In this document: one piece after another, positions 44,481-55,281 of the stretch
Numbering within the stretch: the stretch's first letter is position 1
Layout: each line of letters begins with the position of its first letter
Source: Ectobius pallidus
Lineage: Eukaryota; Arthropoda; Insecta; Blattodea; Ectobiidae
Assembly (NCBI GenBank): GCA_964059195.1
Contig: CAXKWD010000001.1
Location: forward strand, 217,814,484-217,878,483
Reading direction: 5' to 3'
Length of the DNA: 64,000 nt
Position numbers and translations under genes: made by a program
Notes under the pieces: model-generated
The model's input: only the letters and a program-made list of their open reading frames with translations
What the model was told of the DNA's origin: nothing
The model's database searches: none

Positions 44481-44919
44481 GCCCATTTAGGTCTATATTG
44501 TTTATCCCTCTTCCATCTATGTTGAAAATTTCACACGTTTGCCTGCCTTGACATCATAAACAAATGAATCAACCAGGGTGGGCTTACAAAATTGAAGTGA
44601 TCGATAATTCTATGCGAAATGTCGAAAAAATCGCTATGCTCTTATTTTCAAGTCATGATAAAGAAAAAAGCAAAGCCACCTGCAATTATTTTAACAAATA
44701 AAAAATTTTACTGAAAACTGATGCTTTGATAGTGCAAAAAACTCATGTTTTCTGCCAGTTTTCACTCATAACTTATGAACGAAAGCAAAAATTAAAAATC
44801 CAACTTTGAGGTTAATTCAGCCACCTTTCAGTACATGTATGTTTAAAATTTCGAATCTCTGCATGCAGTATGCACAGACAGACAAACAAACGCTTCCTCT
44901 TATTATTTTAAAAAAACTC
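44481..44919. other. No gene seen
   Basis: AT-rich, no recognisable element. Confidence 0.35.
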
Positions 44920-45222
44920 CGTGGCACGACATCCCTGAAGGGACAAGGCCTACCACCCGACCGCTGCATCATCTACCTATAGGCAGATGGCAGGATTGGG
45001 GGGCATGTGGTCAGCATGCCGACACCCACGGCCGTTAATGGTGGTTTTCATGACCGGAGATGCTACTTCTCTATCAAGTAGCTCCTCATTTTGAATCACG
45101 AGGCGGAGTGCACCCCTACCAGACCTCCCTACCTCAGAAAAATCCGAGGAGGTACTGGGGATCGAACCCAGATCGACGGATCCATAGTCAGCAATGCTAA
45201 CCACTAGGCCACGCCGGTGGTC
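44920..45222 (-). mobile_element. tRNA-derived SINE, family 1, copy 3
   Basis: The best preserved copy: minus-strand head GCGTGGCCTAGTGGTTAGCA (box A) and box B GGGTTCGATCCCC, body to CCCTGAAGGGACAAGGCC. Confidence 0.88.
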
Positions 45223-45456
45223 CTTCTTATTATTATAGATGGTTATAATGATGGAATATAAAATATTAATATTACCTGTGCTGATTTTCTAGGAATAAGT
45301 TAGGTGGTACACTCAATTTTCAAGAAAAATAGTTCTTGCAGATTTATAGAAACTTGATTATATTAATACTGTAAAATCTATTTTCAAGCATTGTTGTTTA
45401 TGTTTCTATAATTATTATTTTATTGTAGGGATGAGAAAAAATTATGAAATACTTAC

Positions 45457-45624
45457 TGCTACCAGCCAGGTCTTTTTTATGGTGTTTGAGAGTCTCATAG
45501 AGGATCATAACTCTACCTTTCAAGAAATATGAGAGATTGTATAAGGGTCTTTCCTGGAATGGTTGCGACCGCAAATAACTAAAAGATTTTAACAGATTAT
45601 AAAGGAGAAGGACTTGAGGATTCA
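45457..45624 (-). other. Unassigned exon-like ORF
   Basis: A 168-bp open stretch bounded by TTATTTACCACAG and GTAGCA|GTAAGT. It encodes NPQVLLLYNLLKSFSYLRSQ, then PFQERPLYNLSYFLKGRVMI and LYETLKHHKKDLAGS. Composition looks protein-like, but I do not recognise a family. A decayed tandem duplicate lies at 46386-46510. It could be an exon of an unknown gene or part of a repeat. Confidence 0.4.
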
Positions 45625-45779
45625 CTGTGGTAAATAATAAAAAAATTCCTTCTTGAGGAAACTTCAAAGAACTTAATAATTGCTTTCCTAGAAAGAATAA
45701 GACTGTTTTTACCAGAAAATGGCTTCAGGTGTTATAGACACCTTGTGAATTCACATTAATGTTTAATTACAAATATGGT

Positions 45780-45936
45780 AGGGTTTAGTAGAAAAAGTAA
45801 TTGTGGCTTAGTGGTTCTTTTTGTCAGCATTCTTCATTACCCATTTCTTTTATTTCATCTTCTCATAACTGACGGTTGCTTTCAAAGGCAACTTGTGGTC
45901 TCAAATTAGTAAATATTATATTATTATTACTATTCA

Positions 45937-45987
<51 letters not shown>

Positions 45988-46385
45988 CATTATTATAATA
46001 TAATCAACATCCTTCATTTACTTTAGCTGGACTATGCCCCTGGATATAAAGAAAACATCTGATGTACACATTCACATGACATTTACAATTTCTACTATTC
46101 ATATAAAATATAAAATACCTTATCTTCATTATAATAAAATGTTTGGGTATAAATGGTTTCAAGTTTAGGGGAAGTAAGTTAATTATTCCTACAAGCTCAT
46201 AGCTAGTCAACTGTTACAGCTCGTTTTCATCCAAACAATGGGAACATACAGCAATATTTGGAGACTTAAACCTCACTTCACATTAGCTGCTTATGGTCAT
46301 TTAATTTAGAGGTTTATGTCTTAACAAAATTTCCTACCCTGCCCCCTCCCTTCCAGACTGTCATGATTTATTATTTTATTGCAAG
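45780..46385. repeat. Microsatellite and duplicated spacer
   Basis: (ATT)n at about 45920-45990 is followed by a 350-bp segment (TCCTTCATTTACTTTAGCTG on) that recurs at 53946-54360 next to a hAT element. Confidence 0.65.
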
Positions 46386-46700
46386 AATGAGAGAAGATTT
46401 GTGAAATACTTACTACTACCTGCCAGGTCTATTTTGCGGTATTTGAGAGTCTCAGTACCATAACTCTACCTCTCTACTTTAACGGATAAAAAAGATGACT
46501 TGTGACTTCAATGTGCTAAATAATTACAAATTCCCTTTTTAAAAAACTTCAAAGAACTCAATAATAACTGCTTTCCTAGAAAGAATAAGACTATTTTTAC
46601 CAGAAAATGGCTTCAGGTGTTATAGACACCTTGTGAATTCACATTAATGTTTAATTACAAATATGGTATGGTCTAGTAGAAAAGTAATTGTGGCTTAGAT
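46386..46700 (-). pseudogene. Decayed duplicate of the 45457-45780 block
   Basis: Matches 45431-45780 (shared CCAGAAAATGGCTTCAGGTG). It has lost about 70 bp from the middle of the exon-like ORF and has an in-frame stop; the donor is kept. Confidence 0.6.
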
Positions 46701-46850
46701 ATATAAGCCTTCATGAACCACAGATTATTGTCTCTGTTGGACATTACATGAGAATATTATAGGAGAAAAATTCCTCCGACACTGGGACTTGAACCCAGGA
46801 CCTTTGGCTATTCGCGCCAATGCTCTACCAACTGAGCTATGCCAGAGTTC
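46690..46850 (-). mobile_element. tRNA-derived SINE, family 4, with intact cloverleaf head
   Basis: Minus strand 46847-46774 folds as a tRNA: 7-bp acceptor CTCTGGC/GTCGGAG with two G-U pairs, D arm AGCTCAGTTGGTAGAGC, anticodon arm TTGGC-GCGAATA-GCCAA (GAA at the anticodon position, C instead of U at 33) and T arm CTGGG-TTCAAGT-CCCAG. The body GAATTTTTCTCCTATAATAT shared with 32855 and 59870 shows it is a SINE head. Confidence 0.75.
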
Positions 46851-48072
46851 AATTCACAGCGCCGGATGGAACCTCTCTCCTATGACTGATTGCCCTAATG
46901 GTCTACCTCACAGACAGACGAGTTATGTCATATGCAGTACTGTGAGGCACACTAATTAGTGATTTTTTTTGTGACCGGGCTCCCACTGTTATATATCTAT
47001 CTTGAATGTCAACTGTACAATAACAGCACCTTCATTTAATAGAACTGTGTACATTGAAAACATTTGGCAAAACAGTGTTGTCAATGTAATACATTATATA
47101 CTAAATGTCCAACATTATGGAACAGGTAGAGTAGTTTTGAAAAAATTCTCTCAGGTTTTCCACACAAATATCCCCCAATGTGATTGTGCCACCTATAAGA
47201 ACAACCATCAAAGAATATTTTGTGTAATTTTCAAAACTTTTGAGATGGGTGTTTTGGAGAAAATCATTTCTAAAAAACAGTCAAAAATGTGTTTTTTCAC
47301 TTTTTACAAAGATTTATCTACTTAATGTGAGAAGCTAGGGCAGAAATTTTATTGCTAATAATTAGTCCCGTTTCCATACCATATTATCTCAATAAAAGTC
47401 ATGACTTACGACTGTTCACATTTTCAAAAAAAAAATACATGAACTTTGGAAAAAAATTCAATTTTTTTGTATTTTCATGTTGAATTTTAGAGTTAAAGAG
47501 AATTTTAAAAATGTCCTCCTATATCATGATTTGAAACTACTATGAACAGGCTTTCAAATAAAAAAAACCTCAAGTCTCCATAATTTTTTGTTTCTGATTT
47601 ATAGCGCTTTGAAAATTGCAATATTTTCCTTGCGTACAACTTTTTACCAAAAATCCCGATTCTTTGTGTGCCTGTAACATTGTTACAAATCAAGTGAGAA
47701 GGAAAATATTTCATTTCTGAACATAGGTCATGTGGTCCTTTAACACATATTTTTTTCAGCAAAATCCATGATGTTGATGTGACACCCCCTGTATGATCTG
47801 AGATGAAATGGGTCTGTAACAAAATGTAGACCCTATTATGTTTGAGTCATAATATTTACTTTTTGTTTGACCATAGTATAATACGCTTATTACGTATGAC
47901 AACCGTCATACTATTAAGCATCATTTGGAGTCGACATCTAGGTATCACTAGATTATGACTATCATATGTATTATAGCTATGAACATCATGTTTCCTGGGT
48001 TTAGCAGATAGATTGACATAGATAAATACCAAACTATCATCCAAAGATGATAATGTCAGAATATTAAATTCC
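46851..48072. other. No gene recognised
   Basis: AT-rich. ORFs 47002-47325 (+, 107 codons) and 47505-47822 (-) overlap an unclassified block and show no domain. Might be an old element; not resolved. Confidence 0.35.
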
Positions 48073-48274
48073 TTGAATAAAAACACTTTCTTTAACGCAC
48101 TTTATTTACCTTAGTAAACTTCTGGACGGCCGTTTCGTAGGTGGTGTTCCTGCATCATCAGCAGAGTGCCAGAGTTGGCACTCTGCTGATGATGCAGGAA
48201 CACCACCTACGAAACGGCCGTCCAGAAGTTTACTAAGGTAAATAAAGTGCGTTAAAGAAAGTGTTTTTATTCAA
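48073..48274. repeat. Near-perfect 202-bp palindrome of Penelope-terminal type
   Basis: Arms 48073-48171 and 48176-48274 (TTGAATAAAAACACTTTCTT... against its complement) with a 4-nt loop. GAATATTAAATTCC flanks the region (about 48053 and 48313), suggesting a 14-bp target duplication around about 240 bp. Each arm carries a hammerhead-like core, as in Penelope terminal structures. Confidence 0.85.
48182..48226 (+). ncRNA. Hammerhead ribozyme-like motif in palindrome
   Basis: Stem I TCTG (48182-48185) pairs with CAGA (48223-48226). Core CTGATGA (48186-48192). Stem II GCAGG/CCTAC with one mismatch. GAAA (48211-48214). Helix III AC-GGCC-GT, then C at 48222 as the predicted cleavage-site residue. 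All conserved core positions of a type I hammerhead are present, with one extra U after the core. The opposite arm carries the same motif on the minus strand. Confidence 0.6.
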
Positions 48275-48925
48275 CTATTTGTTACACAACGCTAAAGTCG
48301 GACACAAGAATGAATATTAAATTCCGCTAAACTTGAGAATAAGGTGACCACTGTCACAATCGGGCAATACCGAGTGGGACCAAGTCTACAATGTCGCCAA
48401 TATTACAAACATGATTACATGCCAATTGAATTTGGCAGATAAACGACTGTTGTAGCGATGTTTCATGAAAGGTGTGGAAGGGTAAAAAAGCTTCTGCGTT
48501 CAGAATTTTAGGTCCGTGACAGGTTATGTTAGGTTAGGAACAGTCATGTTAGTTTAGCAGCAGCATTCTGCATAGCACGGGCTTCGTGCCATGTAAGGAT
48601 GTTTTATGAAAAGACGTGGAAGGGTAATAAGGCTTCTAGAAGTAGTGACAGCCAAATTCTAGGTCAGTGACGGTTAGTCACTGACTATTAGTTTAGGTGC
48701 AATATACTTAATAGCACTAGGTTTATTATGTCTCATATTAAATCTTTTCTACGGCGTGAAATTTTAACCTTGCAACAATCGTTTCTATTTTGTTCCCTGC
48801 GACTCGGAGGGGCACGGTCGCTAATGACAGAGCATGGCTGGCTATGCTATTCTGAAGGAGTTCCTTAAATTCAACAAACAAAGGTCTAGAAGATTCTAAA
48901 GGTCCACAGCCTCTAATTATATATA
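48275..48925. repeat. Unclassified repeat shared with 43320-44230
   Basis: 48460-48850 (GAAAGGTGTGGAAGGGTAAA, GTTAGTTTAGCAGCAGCATT, CGACTCGGAGGGGCACGGTC) matches 43330-43438 plus 44041-44215. The latter copy is interrupted by the two LINE fragments. Confidence 0.6.
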
Positions 48926-49435
48926 TACAGGGTGTTAATGAATAACACCGAAATATTTTACCTGTGTATAGAGGAGACATAGACAAGCAAATTTTATTAA
49001 GAGATTTTTGCTCTATGGATTCAATTTTTCCTGTTACAGCATAAAATCTCCCAGGGCTTGGCCGCCACTGACTTCTAACATTAGAAAAAAATACAAAACA
49101 AAGGAACTTCGAACTGTAGTCAGTAGTTAGGAATAAAAAAAGAATAATGCAGTGGCGACCAGTCCTGTGATTAGTCTGTAAATATTGCAGATTATCTAAA
49201 CACTAAATTATCAGATTTTTACCGATCACTAGGAAGGCATGAAGTCAATTTAATGAACATTTTAACCCTATTTCGCTTAATTATTGAGTTATGAGCACCA
49301 AATTATAATGACTTTAATGCCCTGTAGCATACACATTTTACGTCGTAGAACAAAAATCTCCTAATAAAAGTTGCTTGTCTAAGTCCCCTCTATATACAGG
49401 TAAAATATTTCGGTGTTATTTATTAACACTCTGTA
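48926..49435. mobile_element. Long-TIR MITE, family M1, copy 4
   Basis: TACAGGGTGTTAATGAATAA to TATTTATTAACACTCTGTA, TA-rich flanks, no ORF. Confidence 0.82.
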
Positions 49436-49787
49436 TACATATATATTCTTTTTAAAGAACATATCCTTTGCGCCAGAGCTGTTACCCCATAGCATCACCA
49501 CATAGGTCAAATGCATGTGCGCCACATTTTTTTTAGTTTTCTCAACAAGGAGGTAATTCTGGATACAAAGCTCTTGATATGACCTTTCCATTCTAGTTTA
49601 ATATCCAAGTGAAAGTCAAGTACAGTACATTCTTGATAATCATGCAGTTGGTTAGTCCGTCAGTAAGAACCAGCTGATGTTGATGTTGATAGGGTGCATA
49701 TTTCCATACTCAATCTTGCTACAAATATTAACACTTCACTGTGCTATTTTCCTAGTAATATTAATTCGTGTTTGTTATATTTGAGGT

Positions 49788-49965
49788 TGACTGCCGGCAT
49801 GGTCTTGTTGATAGAGAAGTAGCAGCTCCATTCATGAAAACCACCATTTTTGGCCATGGGTGTCGGCATGCTGACCACATGCCCCCCAATCCTGCTGTCT
49901 GCCTATGGTAGATGATTCAGTGGTTGGGTGGTGGTCCTAGTCCCTTCTGGGATGTTAGCACCACA
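49788..49965 (+). mobile_element. tRNA-derived SINE, family 1, copy 4
   Basis: Body GCAGCTCCATTCATGAAAAC to TCCCTTCTGGGATGTTAGCA. The tRNA head and box B region are deleted. Confidence 0.7.
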
Positions 49966-50558
49966 GAGTTATTTGTGACCAATAAACCCATTTTTAATTT
50001 CCACGATAAGTTGAAATTTTTAAGCCTTTATTCACAGTAACTTGGTAATTTGGAAACTCGGCACCCTTTCAGTCCATATTAGGCTGAGTTTGTGAGGGTC
50101 TACTGTAATACTTTATTGAGTCATATGTCAGTTTACGTAACTGCATGACAATGTCAGGAGTTTAGGTAGGCTTACATCAATAATTATATGAAATACCAAT
50201 AACAATACCTAATTAAATGAAAGTGAATACATGAATTGTTTATGAATACATATACTTATTTAAAGCGAAAGTGAGTCCATAAATTACATAAGAAATACTT
50301 ACATCTGAATAAAACTAACTTCTAACTTATACTAAGCCTACAAGTCAACTAAATTTAGAGGAAAAAATTCATCTATTATTTATAAATATATGGTCATATT
50401 AGAAAGAAAGGATAGAGGTGACTTTTGCATTGCAGCTAAATATGTTAAATATTTATCTGAACATTTATTACTTATATGAGTACTATATCTTGTGCAGTAG
50501 CAATACCATTCCATGTAGAATAATTGAATTGTGTTAAATGATTGTGATGAAGGTTTTG

Positions 50559-50612
50559 TCACTCATAAACACTAGTTAATACTTGATAATAAGAATACGA
50601 AGCCTTCATTAT
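50559..50612 (-). CDS. Insect odorant receptor, copy B, exon 5 (stop)
   Basis: The acceptor TTTTTATTTCAG is followed by IMKASYSYYQVLTSVYE and TGA, the C-terminal end of the second OR. Intron 4 of this copy is about 4.9 kb. It contains an RTE retrotransposon (51150-52551) and a hAT derivative (53084-53941), but the exon and its splice site are unchanged. Confidence 0.86.
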   Translation of the reverse strand: MMKASYSYYQVLTSVYE

Positions 50613-50719
50613 CTGAAATAAAAAGAAAGAGTTTGTTAGAAAATTTGTAGAGACCGTTTGTTAGTGTTGGAACATGAAAAGCACAGTTATACTTGTCTTG
50701 CCATTATTCCTCTCTGGAA

Positions 50720-51138
50720 CAAATCATTACCTGTAGGTCAAAATAATGCTCTACAAAATATTAGAATAGCCAGTAAATCATTCGAGCAAGTGGATAAATT
50801 CAAATATCTGGGAGCAATAATTACAGACACAAAGAATATTAAGGCAGAAGTTGAGTATAGACTCTAATCAGGAAATGCCTGCTTTCATGCAGTTCAGAAA
50901 CTCTTATCTTCTTGTCTTCTGTTCAGAAATCTAAAAATCAAAATTTATAAGACAATTATCCTGCCGGTTGTATATTATATGGATGTGAGACATGGTTGCT
51001 TACTCTTCGGGAAGTTCAAATCTGAGTGTGTTCAAAAACAGGGTGCTTAATAAAATATTCGGGCCTAAGAGAGATGAAAACGGGGACTTGAGAAAACTGC
51101 ATAACGACGACCTTCATAAACTGTAGGCCTACTCTTCA
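50720..51138 (+). pseudogene. LINE (RT C-terminal) remnant in segment copy B, left part
   Basis: SFEQVDKFKYLGAIITDTKN, then YRL-stop and frameshifted Y-G-C-E-T-W-like and LRKLHNDDLHKL blocks. Continues at 52563 after the RTE insertion. Confidence 0.72.
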
Positions 51139-51149
51139 CCGGATATAGT

Positions 51150-52551
51150 GAATGAATGAATGAATTTAGCCTCTATGTCCCATGAAGGGCTAGGGCCTCC
51201 TACAAGAGGGGAAGCTCGGGTAGGTAAAGTTCGTGTGGTGAGCTATTTCACACGAACGGTGCTTTGTACAGTCACTTTGCAGTTCTTAAAGTTTGTTCCT
51301 TTAGTTTGGTATAAGGTTGTTCACTTGCTGCCTCCACTCTTTTCTGTTGCGAGCGATGGTCGACCAGTTCACACCCAGTTTTTGTTGGAAGGTGTCTGCC
51401 CACCTTCTCCTCGGCCTGCCTGGTGTTCTCATGCCTATGTAAGGGTCCCACATAGTGTTTTCTTGCGCCCATCTGCCTTGCTGCTGTCTTGCTATGTGAC
51501 CTCCCCACTTCCACTTTGTCCTGAGGGCTTGTTGTGCGATGCTCTTTGAAGCTGTGATTTTCTGCAATGCCTTGTTGGAGACTCTGTCTTTCAGTGTGAT
51601 GCCAATTATCTTTCTCTCCATTTTTCGTTCGCATGTTTCGATACTTGTTTTTTGTCGCTCTCTGAGGGCCCAGGTTTGGCAGCCATATGTTAGAACTGGG
51701 AAGATGCAAGAGTTGAGGACCTCTAGTCTGAGCTTCCGGCTTATGGAGTTGTTGAGTAGGATGTATTTCAATGACCAGAAGGCTTTCCAGGACTGTGTTA
51801 TCCTCCTATGTATTTCTTTCTCCGTTCCTTGATTGAGTGAGACAGTTTGCCCTAGGTAGATGTACTCGTCCACACTTTCTATCTCTGTACCTTGGACTGT
51901 GATGGGTGTGGTAATTCTATTTGACATTATTTTTGTTTTGCTGTAGTTTATTGATAGCCCGATCGATTTGCTAAGATCGCTCAGTTCTGTGAGCATTTGT
52001 TGCAGTTCGTTGGGTGACTTTGCAAATAATACAATGTCATCGGCGAATCTCAGGTTGTTTAGCCTTCTGCCGTTTATTTTAATGCCGTATTTGGTGTCCC
52101 AATTGAGTTTCTTGAAGACTTCCTCCAGTGCACTTGTGAACAGTTTCGGCGATATAGGATCGCCTTGTTTGACTCCCCTTTGTAGTCTAAAGATCTGCCC
52201 TTCCCTTTCTGTCTTCACCTTGGCTCTGCTCTGGTTGTACAGCTTGTGTAGAATTCTGATATATTTTGGCTCGATTCCTTGCTTTTCCAGTGCTTGCAGG
52301 ACACTCATATGTTCGACCGAGTCAAATGCTTTGCTGAAATCGACAAATGCCATGTTTAGTGGAAGGTTGAATTCATTGGTTTTCTCTATAATCTGGTTAA
52401 CGGCTTGGAGGTGGTCTGCTGTGCTGAATCCCGATCTAAAGCCTGCTTGTTCATTCGGTTGATTTTCATCGAGGGTTTTTGTGAGTCTCCTTGTTATTAT
52501 CTTGGAAAAGAGTTTATATATATTTGACATTAGACTTATTGGCCTGTAGTC
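51150..52551 (-). mobile_element. RTE-like LINE, 5-prime truncated, with 11-bp target duplication
   Basis: Flanked by CCGGATATAGT (51139-51149 and 52552-52562). The 3-prime end on the minus strand is a (TTCA)n tail. The 5-prime end starts inside the RT domain (DYRPISL). Copy A has the empty site at 23546-23556. Confidence 0.93.
51301..52530 (-). CDS. RTE-like reverse transcriptase, N-terminally truncated (409 codons open)
   Basis: Reverse transcriptase of a non-LTR element. Motifs: SNIYKLFSKIITRRL, EQAGFRSGFST, MAFVDFSKAFDSVEH (catalytic D), RGVKQGDPISPKLF, RFADDIVLFA (F-A-D-D active site, residues 162-165), VDEYIYLGQTVS, and a C-terminal TYGCQTWALRER and GRPRRRWADTFQQKLG. No stop in 409 codons although the endonuclease and RT start are missing, which means a young but dead-on-arrival copy. 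RTE assignment rests on motif spacing and the short-repeat tail. Confidence 0.88.
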   Translation of the reverse strand: MSNIYKLFSKIITRRLTKTLDENQPNEQAGFRSGFSTADHLQAVNQIIEKTNEFNLPLNMAFVDFSKAFDSVEHMSVLQALEKQGIEPKYIRILHKLYNQSRAKVKTEREGQIFRLQRGVKQGDPISPKLFTSALEEVFKKLNWDTKYGIKINGRRLNNLRFADDIVLFAKSPNELQQMLTELSDLSKSIGLSINYSKTKIMSNRITTPITVQGTEIESVDEYIYLGQTVSLNQGTEKEIHRRITQSWKAFWSLKYILLNNSISRKLRLEVLNSCIFPVLTYGCQTWALRERQKTSIETCERKMERKIIGITLKDRVSNKALQKITASKSIAQQALRTKWKWGGHIARQQQGRWAQENTMWDPYIGMRTPGRPRRRWADTFQQKLGVNWSTIARNRKEWRQQVNNLIPN

Positions 52552-52562
52552 CCGGATATAGT

Positions 52563-52817
52563 AAGGGTAATTAAATCATGCAGGATGAAATAGGCTGGAC
52601 ATGTTGCGTGCATGGGGGACTAAAGATTCAAAAATATTGACTGGGAGACCCGAAGGGAAAATACCACTTGCAAGACCTAGACATAGGTGGGAGGACAATA
52701 TTAGGACAGATTTAAGGGAAGTAGGATTTACGAGGGATGATTGGATAGAGTTAGCACAGAATAGGGTTGAATGGCAGGCTCAGGTAAGTGCGGCAATGAA
52801 CCTTCTGGTTCCATAAA
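52563..52817 (+). pseudogene. LINE (RT C-terminal) remnant in segment copy B, right part
   Basis: Ends TGRPEGKIPLARPRHRWEDN, then IRTDLREVGFTRDDWIELAQ and AAMNLLVP. The terminal block is open and can be used as the family reference for 17400-17815. Confidence 0.75.
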
Positions 52818-52979
52818 ATAGATAATATTCCTTTAGTTTGCTTAGGAATTGTCTGTTGCCATTGAGTAAGTAAGTAAGTAGGCTATTTAGATGGCAGTGA
52901 CTTCATGGGCGTCCGCAGAAATTTTGTCATGGGGGGGCCAATGGAAAAATTACTGCTATCACCATCACTATGCTACTGC

Positions 52980-53083
52980 AGCCACTTTATTATGATGATT
53001 ATTACTATCAATCATACTATTATTGCTTTTATTATTACTATTCACATTATTGCTATTATTATTATTATTATTGTTATTATTAT
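52980..53083. repeat. (ATT)n microsatellite
   Basis: Imperfect ATT/TTA repeats that served as the target of the hAT at 53084. Confidence 0.8.
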
Positions 53084-53941
53084 TAGGGCTAGGATTTTAG
53101 GTAAATACATATTTTTTTTTGCTATCACTTATGATTTCTGGACTTTGCCAAAGTTTCGATTGGGACCTTTGGATTCAAAATACTGAGTTGCATATCACAT
53201 AAAAGAAAATATTTTCGATATTTCTTATTTGAATAAATATTTTTGGTAACTTAATTATTTTTACATATTTTACCACATATCATGTTTAGAAATGAATATT
53301 TTGACAGTTTTTGTAAAATTGCGCCATATTTTCAATGTGTTGCATTGTTATGTTCAGTCAGAGAATAAATCAGGGCGGATTTGGTCTTCATTAGTGCAAA
53401 TTTCTGTTTCCTCTCACCCTGCATTACTAAGTTGGAAACAACAAAACAATTGTTGACAGAATCAATAAAAAGAAATGAAACACATTGAAAACAAACTTAA
53501 CAAAATCAGTGGTTCAAAAGCAAACAAAATTAAAGAAAAATTCCTGTCATGCCTAAATAAGAATGAAGGGTTACAAGTGTTGCGCAAGATTTCAGAAATT
53601 TTAATGGGTAACAGTGTAGAGAACTTGGAGCAGATGGAACATCTGAGTGTCAGTGTTACAAATATGCAAGATGTTGAACGTACATTTTCAAGATACAAGT
53701 CTCTGTTCCGTGCAAATCGTCACAGCTTTAAGATGCACAACTTAAGATCTACTTTTGTTGTTCACTGCAACAGTTCTACACTTGCCGACTAGAATGACTA
53801 CATGAGTAGGGCTACTTCTGTAAATATTGGTTAAATAAGTTAATTAAAATATTATCATATTTTTAAACATATTTTCGACTTTTTAAACACATAAAAAATA
53901 AATATTTTCGTTTTTATAAGCACCTAAAAGTCCGAGCCCTA
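53084..53941 (+). mobile_element. hAT element derivative with 8-bp duplication
   Basis: Termini TAGGGCTAGGATTTTAGG and CACCTAAAAGTCCGAGCCCTA, flanks ATTATTAT on both sides (within a microsatellite, so less decisive). Confidence 0.8.
53475..53792 (+). pseudogene. hAT transposase C-terminal fragment
   Basis: 105 open codons ending VERTFSRYKSLFRANRHSFK, MHNLRSTFVVHCN. Same C-terminal motif as in the 18930 element (VESTFSAFK...NLERYLVIYCN). The catalytic part is missing. Confidence 0.75.
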
Positions 53942-54917
53942 ATTATTATATAATCAAATCCTTCATTTACTGTAGCTGAACCTAAGACTATGGATAGGCC
54001 TACAAAGAAAAAATCTGATGTATATACACTCACATTACTTTTTCTACACCTTATAATTTCACAAGTACAATTCATATAAAATATAAAATGCGACATTTCT
54101 TGCCTTATCTTCATTATAATAAAATGCTTGGGTATAAATGGTTTCAAGTTTAGGGGAAGTAATTATTCCCACATACTCATATCTAGTCAGCTGTTACAGC
54201 TTGTTTTCATCCAAACAACGCGAACATACAACAGTATTTGGAGACTTAAACGTCACTTCACATTAGTTGCTTATAGTCATTTAATTTAGAGGTTTATGTG
54301 TAAACAAAATTTCCAGGGAGGGGCAGCGGCCCTACCCTGCCCCCCCCCTTCTGGACGGCCATGAGTGACTTATTTGTTGGAAACAGCATATTACTGTAAA
54401 ACTGTAAACTCAATAGATAAAGTTTCATTGCAATAATAATATTCAGAATTTGGGTCAAAATGTAAGAAAACGGAATGAGAGAGATCAGAATGTTTAAATC
54501 TTAGGACTTCTGAAAATACTATTCTGTCGATCTGCTGGTTATGTAAAGGTTATTGAAATTAAGCAGAGCGATGGTGACACAATATTGAAACAGAAACAAG
54601 AACTCACAACAGGGAAGCTATATAGCCTATAAAATCTTCTATAACTTCTCTCTGCTTCCACTGAGCGGAAGTTTTATAAATCAAGGAGTTAATAATCATA
54701 TTGCATGGAGTACATAGTAAGTATATTCTGCAAGCTATGTCCTGACACCATCAATTATATCTCAGAAATATCCCTGCTAAGTTGAAGCATAGCGCTGTCA
54801 GAATTCTATTTCTTGGCGACACGGGATGATTTCTAATCAGAGGGAAGGCCAATTCTTACACCCGTGAAGTTCAGTAACGCCTTTGTTATCATGCTAATGT
54901 TCATTCTCTTGAATGCT

Positions 54918-54948
<31 letters not shown>

Positions 54949-55230
54949 ATAATAATAATAATAATAATAATAGTTATATTTGTTGTATTATTGTTTCTCG
55001 GGCTTCCAACCGGGTTAGGTTTTGCTTCCATCTTCTGGGAGAAGTGAGCTGGATTGGGAAAAATCTGCTACATATATAAGAAAAGACTGGATATACTAGA
55101 ATGGGTAGGGGGGGGCAATAGGAAAATTAGAAAATGGAATAATTAAATGGAGAGTTCTGATTGGTCAGGAAGGAAAATCAGTGTTTTATATTGTTGTTGG
55201 ATGTGAAATCGGTCCTCATAAGGACTCGAC
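53942..55230. other. OR intron spacer with duplicated block and microsatellite
   Basis: 53946-54360 repeats 46003-46360. (AAT)n lies at 54915-54972. Nothing coding recognised. Confidence 0.5.
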
Positions 55231-55238
55231 ACTTCAGT

Positions 55239-55281
55239 CTCCCTGGAGATGGAGGAAGTTTGTTCCTCTGAAATGTTGGAG
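55239..55281 (+). ncRNA. Hammerhead ribozyme-like motif, copy B (degenerate)
   Basis: Counterpart of 24255-24297: stem I CTCC/GGAG, stem II AGGAA/TTCCT kept. The core reads CTGGAGA instead of CTGAAGA, which should abolish cleavage. Confidence 0.45.

Noticed and set aside
47002..47325. 107-codon plus ORF
   Set aside because: No domain, AT-driven composition, overlaps an unclassified repeat block; kept only as unassigned.
51160..52462. Plus-strand ORFs of 97-164 codons in 51160-52462
   Set aside because: They are antisense shadows of the RTE reverse transcriptase on the minus strand.
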